Under the pieces are notes generated by a model that was not told the DNA's origin, did not search any database, and was given only the letters and a program-made list of their open reading frames with translations. Position numbers and translations under genes: made by a program. 64,000 bases of DNA from Polyangiaceae bacterium (lineage in GTDB: Bacteria > Myxococcota_A > Polyangia > Polyangiales > Polyangiaceae): the NCBI GenBank assembly GCA_019637295.1, contig JAHBVX010000008.1, positions 62,001 through 126,000 on the forward strand. The letters are read 5' to 3'. Of the stretch, positions 57,892 through 64,000 are shown piece by piece (positions within the stretch are counted from its first letter, which is position 1; each line of letters begins with the position of its first letter).

Positions 57892-58521
57892 ATGGGTTCC
57901 AATATTCGGCTTGCATTGACTTTGGGTGCCTTCGCGGCGTTCGCTTTCGCGATCCCCGCCTGCGGCGGCGACGACGACGAGAAGAAGGCCACCGGCGGCA
58001 CGGCCGGCACCGGCGCGACCGGCGGCACCGGCGCGACCGGCGGCAGCGGCGCGACCGGCGGCACCGGCGGCGGCGGCACGACCTGCGGCGGCGAGAGCTG
58101 CCCGGACTACTTGGTGGGCGGACTGCTCGCGGTCCCCGCGTGCTGCTCGACCAACGACAAGTGCGGCGCGGATCTGCCGGCCTCCGTGGCGGCGACCATC
58201 GGCGGCGTGCCCGTTGGCTGCTACGAGGCAGGTCAAGCGGGCAACCTCGACTGCGACTGCCCGGCCTACGAGTTCACCAACCCCCTCACCCAGGAGCCGG
58301 CGGCGTTCCCGGGTTGCTGCACGCCGAGCGGCAAGTGCGGCTACTACATGGACACCTCGAGCGCCGATGGCCCGAACATCGGCTGTCAGGAAGCCACCTT
58401 CGGCGTCGGCAAGGACGAGACCTGCACCGCGGGTGCCGGCCAGGCCTGCCCGCCGCCCACCGACGGCGGCGCGGGCGCCGGCGGCTCGTCGGGCGGTCCC
58501 GGCGACGCGGGCACGGACTGA
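57892..58521 (+). CDS. Gly-rich-linker lipoprotein with Cys-rich domain (copy A)
   Basis: 209 residues. Signal peptide ends at IPAC (Cys24), followed by a TGG/GAT repeat linker (about 33-62). The C-terminal domain has a regular Cys pattern: CGGESC, PACCSTNDKCG (84-92), GCY (109-111), CDCP, PGCCTPSGKCG (140-150), GC. Three tandem 18-bp units encode the linker (58012-58065). The gene at 58691 is a paralogue with the same Cys order. It is probably a disulfide-rich outer-surface protein. Function unknown. Confidence 0.78.
   Translation: MGSNIRLALTLGAFAAFAFAIPACGGDDDEKKATGGTAGTGATGGTGATGGSGATGGTGGGGTTCGGESCPDYLVGGLLAVPACCSTNDKCGADLPASVAATIGGVPVGCYEAGQAGNLDCDCPAYEFTNPLTQEPAAFPGCCTPSGKCGYYMDTSSADGPNIGCQEATFGVGKDETCTAGAGQACPPPTDGGAGAGGSSGGPGDAGTD
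58012..58065 (+). repeat. Three tandem 18-bp units in the copy A linker
   Basis: Unit GGCGCGACCGGCGGCACC at 58012-58029, 58030-58047 (one base differs) and 58048-58065, encoding GATGGT. Slippage would change linker length in frame. Confidence 0.8.
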
Positions 58522-58545
58522 TCTCAGTCACACGCCCAGCACGCG

Positions 58546-58586
58546 AGGCCGCGCTCTCTTCGGAGAGTGCGGCCTTCGTGTTTCTT
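58546..58586 (+). terminator. Rho-independent terminator after copy A
   Basis: A 13-bp stem, AGGCCGCGCTCTC / GAGAGTGCGGCCT, with one G-U pair, closed by a stable TTCG loop, followed by TCGTGTTTCTT. It lies 24 bases after the stop of the first Cys-rich lipoprotein and separates the two paralogues. Confidence 0.85.
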
Positions 58587-58690
58587 GCGCCCCCAAGCGC
58601 GCAGCTTTCGCGGGAACCTGAAAATACCGGCTGCGCGCGCGTCGGATCTGCGGCAGACTCCCGGCGGCGTTGGGTCCTGGAGGTTGCAGC

Positions 58691-59461
58691 ATGAAGTCGT
58701 CCGCATTGAGGTTTGGTGTCTTGTTGGCGTTGGTAGTCCCCGTGGCCAGCACCGCGTGCGGGGGTGACTCGGAGGACGGCAAGCCGGCGACGGGCGGCAC
58801 TGGTACCGGTGGCTTCTCCGCGTCGGGCGGCAGTGCAGGTAGCAGCGGCGGCAGCGGCGGAACCGGTGGCGGAACCGGCGGCACCGGTGGCGGGACTGGC
58901 GGGGCTGCCAATGAGTGTGATCCCGCTCCCAACGACCTCGCGTCCGGCACCGGTGGCAGCGGCGGCAGCGCCACTGGTGGTGCTGCGGGCGCGGACGCTG
59001 GCAGCGACGCGAGCACGGATCCCGACGCCGCGTCGGGTGGAGCGAGCGCAGACGCGAGCACGGGCGGCACGGGCGGCGGCACCGGCGGAGCGTCGTCCGG
59101 TGGCAGCGGTGGCGGTGGTCCGACGATCTCCTGCGGCTCGGACACCTGCGCGGGCATCTCAGCGAGCGGCTTCACCCTCAACCCGTGCTGCTCGGTGGAC
59201 GGCTGCGGCCTGCAGCTCGACGCGACCATCGCGGGGCTCGTTGGCCTGAAGGCGGGCTGCTACGCGCTGAACCAGCCTGGGTCCGCGAACGCGGCGTGTC
59301 CGGAGTTCAACGCCAACACGCCGCTGGGCGCGTTCACGGCGCCCGGATGCTGCCGTCCGAGCGGCGAGTGTGGCTTCCTCGTCGAAGCGGCGGGTGTCGT
59401 CGACATGGGCTGCACGAAGCAAGACTGCGGCGGCAACGGCCCGAAGACCTGCACGCCCTGA
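58691..59461 (+). CDS. Gly-rich-linker lipoprotein with Cys-rich domain (copy B)
   Basis: 256 residues from the ATG at 58691, with GGAGG seven bases upstream. Signal peptide ends at STAC (Cys23), then a long GGTGG/SGG linker (about 30-145). The C-terminal Cys domain repeats the copy A order: CGSDTC, NPCCSVDGCG, GCY, CP, PGCCRPSGECG, GC. The linker is about three times as long as in copy A. The two are likely a gene duplication with independent promoters, since a terminator sits between them. Confidence 0.78.
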   Translation: MKSSALRFGVLLALVVPVASTACGGDSEDGKPATGGTGTGGFSASGGSAGSSGGSGGTGGGTGGTGGGTGGAANECDPAPNDLASGTGGSGGSATGGAAGADAGSDASTDPDAASGGASADASTGGTGGGTGGASSGGSGGGGPTISCGSDTCAGISASGFTLNPCCSVDGCGLQLDATIAGLVGLKAGCYALNQPGSANAACPEFNANTPLGAFTAPGCCRPSGECGFLVEAAGVVDMGCTKQDCGGNGPKTCTP

Positions 59462-59472
59462 TCGACATCACG

Positions 59473-59661
59473 TCACGCCCGCGACAGGTAGTTCTCGGGC
59501 ACGAAGACGTTCCGGATGCGGAAGGGCGGCGGGGACTCCGCCATCAGGCGTACTCGCATCTCGAAGGAGCGCGCGGGAAACGAGCGCAGACCAGTCTGCG
59601 CCGGGCCGGAAGCTGGGGGCTTGAACCCGCAGTAGGGCGACTTAGGTTGTCTGCCAGCCAC
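59473..59661 (-). CDS. Possible small protein (62 residues)
   Basis: GTG start at 59661, in the 285-bp gap before clpB. Third positions are almost all G or C over the last 31 codons, like the coding genes here. It contains [20 protein letters not shown] and ends [10 protein letters not shown]. No signal or domain is visible, and there is no strong Shine-Dalgarno. It could be a small gene or a remnant; the remainder of the gap shows nothing else. Confidence 0.4.
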   Translation of the reverse strand: MAGRQPKSPYCGFKPPASGPAQTGLRSFPARSFEMRVRLMAESPPPFRIRNVFVPENYLSRA

Positions 59662-59746
59662 GGCGGGCAGCCCGAACCCCGCGACTCGACAGGCTCGGGC
59701 TCCGACCCGCGGCGGCGAAGGCGTTCAACCGCGACAGGGATTTGTC

Positions 59747-62401
<2,655 letters not shown>

Positions 62402-62452
62402 GCGCCCACGGCTTCCTCGTTCGAGTCCCGGACGGACCCTGCCCCGGTACGC

Positions 62453-63688
62453 TCAGAGCCCGCGCACCGTCGCGCGGACCAGGCTCAGGCCCGCGAAGGC
62501 GGCCAAGCGCCGGACCTGCTCCCGGGAGCCGGGGAACACCATCTGACGGTCGTCGAGGGCGCGCTCGGTCGCGACCGCGAAGTGTACCAGGCCAACCGGC
62601 TTGTCCGCGCTGCCGCCGGAGGGGCCGGCGATGCCCGTGATGGATAGCGCGATGTCCACGCCGAGCGCGCGCCGCGCGCCGTCGGCCATGGCGCGCGCCA
62701 CCTCCGCGCTGACAGCGCCGTGGCGCGCCAAGAGCTCGGGAGCGACGCCAAGAGCGGCGGTCTTGACCGAGTTCGCGTAGCTGACGACTCCGCCGAGGAA
62801 GAACGCGCTCGCGCCGCCGCGCTCCGTGAGGATGTTGCCCACCAGCCCGCCCGTGCACGACTCCGCGACACCGAGGGTCAGGTCGCGCTCGACCAGCAGC
62901 GCGCCGAGCGCTTCGGCGAAGGTGACGTCGCCCTCGGCGTACACGACGTCCGGGCCGAGGCGCGCGATGACGTCATCCGCGGCCCGACGGGCGGCGTCCC
63001 GCGCATCCGGTGGCGCGTCGCGCCGGGCGAGCACCTTGACCTCGATCTCCGGGAAGTGCGCGCGATAGCCGAGGGTCACGTCGTACTGCTGCTCGATGCC
63101 TGCGAGGCGATCGTTCACGGAGCTCTCGGGCAAACCGAAGGTCTTGACTCTCACCTGTGCCAGCGCGTCGCGGACCAGCGGCGAGAGAGCGGGCGCGACG
63201 TGCTCCTGGAACATGGTCTTCATCTCGCGCGGCACACCAGGCATGAAGAAGGACAACGCGCGCGCGATCTTCGCCGAGAAGCCCGGCGCCGTGCCCTTGC
63301 GATTCGGCAGCACCCGCGCGCCCCGCGGGAAGTCGGCCTGCTTCTCGTTGCTGGCCGCCATCGTGCGACCGAAGCGGCTCATACGCTCGCGGATCTCGGC
63401 GAGGGAGGTCTCGTCCCGCTCTAGTGGCACGCCCAGCACGGCCGCGACGCACTCGCTGGTGATGTCGTCCGTCGTGGGCCCGAGTCCGCCCGTGCACACG
63501 ATGGCGTCATGCGCCGCGCCCAGGCGGCCGAGTGTGCGCGCGATGATCTCCCGGTCGTCGGCGATGGTCTCGATGGCCGTGACCTCGAGACCGAGCGCGA
63601 CCAGGCTCTCGGCGAGCCAGGAGGCGTTGGTGTTGACGATCTCGCCGCGCGTGAGCTCGGTGCCGATGCACAAGATGGCGACGCTCAT
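62453..63688 (-). CDS. cinA: CinA: MoCF and PncC (nicotinamide nucleotide amidase) domains
   Basis: 411 residues from the ATG at 63688. The N-terminal MoaB/Mog-like domain has CIGTELTRGEI, TGGLGPTTDD and FMPGVPREM. The C-terminal PncC domain has VAESCTGGLVGN and SITGIAGPSGG and deamidates NMN in NAD salvage, as in related proteins. In competent bacteria CinA is linked to recombination. It overlaps the upstream formylglycine-type gene's stop as ATGA. Confidence 0.94.
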   Translation of the reverse strand: MSVAILCIGTELTRGEIVNTNASWLAESLVALGLEVTAIETIADDREIIARTLGRLGAAHDAIVCTGGLGPTTDDITSECVAAVLGVPLERDETSLAEIRERMSRFGRTMAASNEKQADFPRGARVLPNRKGTAPGFSAKIARALSFFMPGVPREMKTMFQEHVAPALSPLVRDALAQVRVKTFGLPESSVNDRLAGIEQQYDVTLGYRAHFPEIEVKVLARRDAPPDARDAARRAADDVIARLGPDVVYAEGDVTFAEALGALLVERDLTLGVAESCTGGLVGNILTERGGASAFFLGGVVSYANSVKTAALGVAPELLARHGAVSAEVARAMADGARRALGVDIALSITGIAGPSGGSADKPVGLVHFAVATERALDDRQMVFPGSREQVRRLAAFAGLSLVRATVRGL

Positions 63689-64000
63689 GGCTGGGGACTC
63701 TGCCACGCTCCGGTGGAGCGCGGATAGAAGCAGCGAAACCCAACGTCATCCAGCGTCTTGGGCACGACGACGCGAGAGGTGGTCTTGAGCTCACCGGCGA
63801 GGCGCGCGCGAAACGAGCCCCCCAGCGTCGCGCCGCTCCCGTCGTCGAGCACGACCCACTCGGCGAGGTTGCCCGTCAGGTCGTGGACTTCCTCTGGCGT
63901 CGCGCCGTCCGGGCGGCTGCCACCGAGCTCGGGCTGGGTTGCTCCTCGGGCGCAGGGGCCGCGCTCCAAGCCGAACGCGGCGCGGCGGCAGACCAGCCCG
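63685..64000 (-). CDS. Formylglycine-generating-enzyme/SUMF1-like domain (C-terminal part; 5' end beyond window)
   Basis: About 104 residues visible, without start. The motif DLTGNLAEWV and the following GATLGGSF with later DDVGFRC match the C-terminal part of the FGE-sulfatase (SUMF1) domain. Such domains either make formylglycine in sulfatases or serve as binding modules in kinases and secreted proteins. The catalytic Cys pair of true FGE is not visible in this portion. Co-read with cinA. Confidence 0.7.
   Translation of the reverse strand, partial: GLVCRRAAFGLERGPCARGATQPELGGSRPDGATPEEVHDLTGNLAEWVVLDDGSGATLGGSFRARLAGELKTTSRVVVPKTLDDVGFRCFYPRSTGAWQSPQP

Noticed and set aside
57980-59110. 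Repeats in the Gly-rich lipoprotein linkers as a CRISPR array
   Set aside because: They are in-frame tandem codons without spacers, inside protein genes.
59590-59640. GGGTTCAAG on the minus strand that looks like a tRNA T loop
   Set aside because: No acceptor stem, anticodon stem or CCA region can be folded around it.

Overview
The window is high-GC bacterial DNA with almost no space between genes. Many stop and start codons overlap in ATGA, GTGA or TTGA, and GTG and TTG starts are common. The content points to a myxobacterium, most likely of the Polyangiales/Sorangium type: a Ser/Thr kinase with a C-terminal PEGA-like domain, a PilZ protein, a response regulator with a DUF4388 (PATAN) tail, a cytochrome P450, and about fifteen lipoproteins with Gly/Ser/Thr/Asp-rich linkers. 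This placement is inferred from gene content; no rRNA is present. I see no insertion sequence, prophage, CRISPR array or tRNA.

Layout. 1-10.4 kb: a metalloprotease-like lipoprotein, rpe, small signalling genes (GNAT, PilZ, cyclic-nucleotide-binding), two lipoproteins sharing one N-terminal signature, tyrA coupled to a degenerate DAHP synthase, a Ser/Thr kinase and a c-type cytochrome. 10.5-20 kb: serS; a minus-strand run of folE, SDR and LON-domain genes; a Cys-rich MerR with DUF2203; a lone MlaE permease between two lipoproteins; rhomboid; cysS; a phosphoesterase. 20-31.6 kb, minus strand: one tightly coupled run goes from a REC-DUF4388 regulator through a CheW-like protein, a soluble MCP and a CheA-like kinase into rimI, pyrK, pyrD, a HAD hydrolase and a lipoprotein, with aspS just upstream.

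31.7-46 kb: membrane and TPR-like proteins, SelO, the small SRP RNA on the minus strand, P450, a VWA lipoprotein, a three-gene envelope group, an acyl-CoA carboxyltransferase, a lysine-2,3-aminomutase homologue and a parvulin-type foldase. 46-52 kb: pyrH and a cytochrome c maturation group led by ccmF. 52-57.6 kb: dnaN, recF and gyrB, preceded by a 337-bp gap with DnaA-box-like nonamers and an A+T-rich hairpin (candidate origin region, but no dnaA here). 57.9-64 kb: two paralogous Cys-rich lipoproteins, clpB, cinA and the end of a formylglycine-generating-enzyme-type domain.

Themes: core translation (three aminoacyl-tRNA synthetases, SRP RNA), replication (dnaN-recF-gyrB) and pyrimidine synthesis (pyrD/K/H) are mixed with signalling and envelope genes. 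Many genes that head a transcript lack a Shine-Dalgarno sequence and instead carry a TAnnnT-like hexamer 6-9 nt before the start codon, which suggests leaderless transcripts. The most unusual items are the apparently inactive DAHP synthase next to tyrA, the chemosensory operon without CheR/CheB, the paired lipoprotein families, and the leaderless-promoter pattern.
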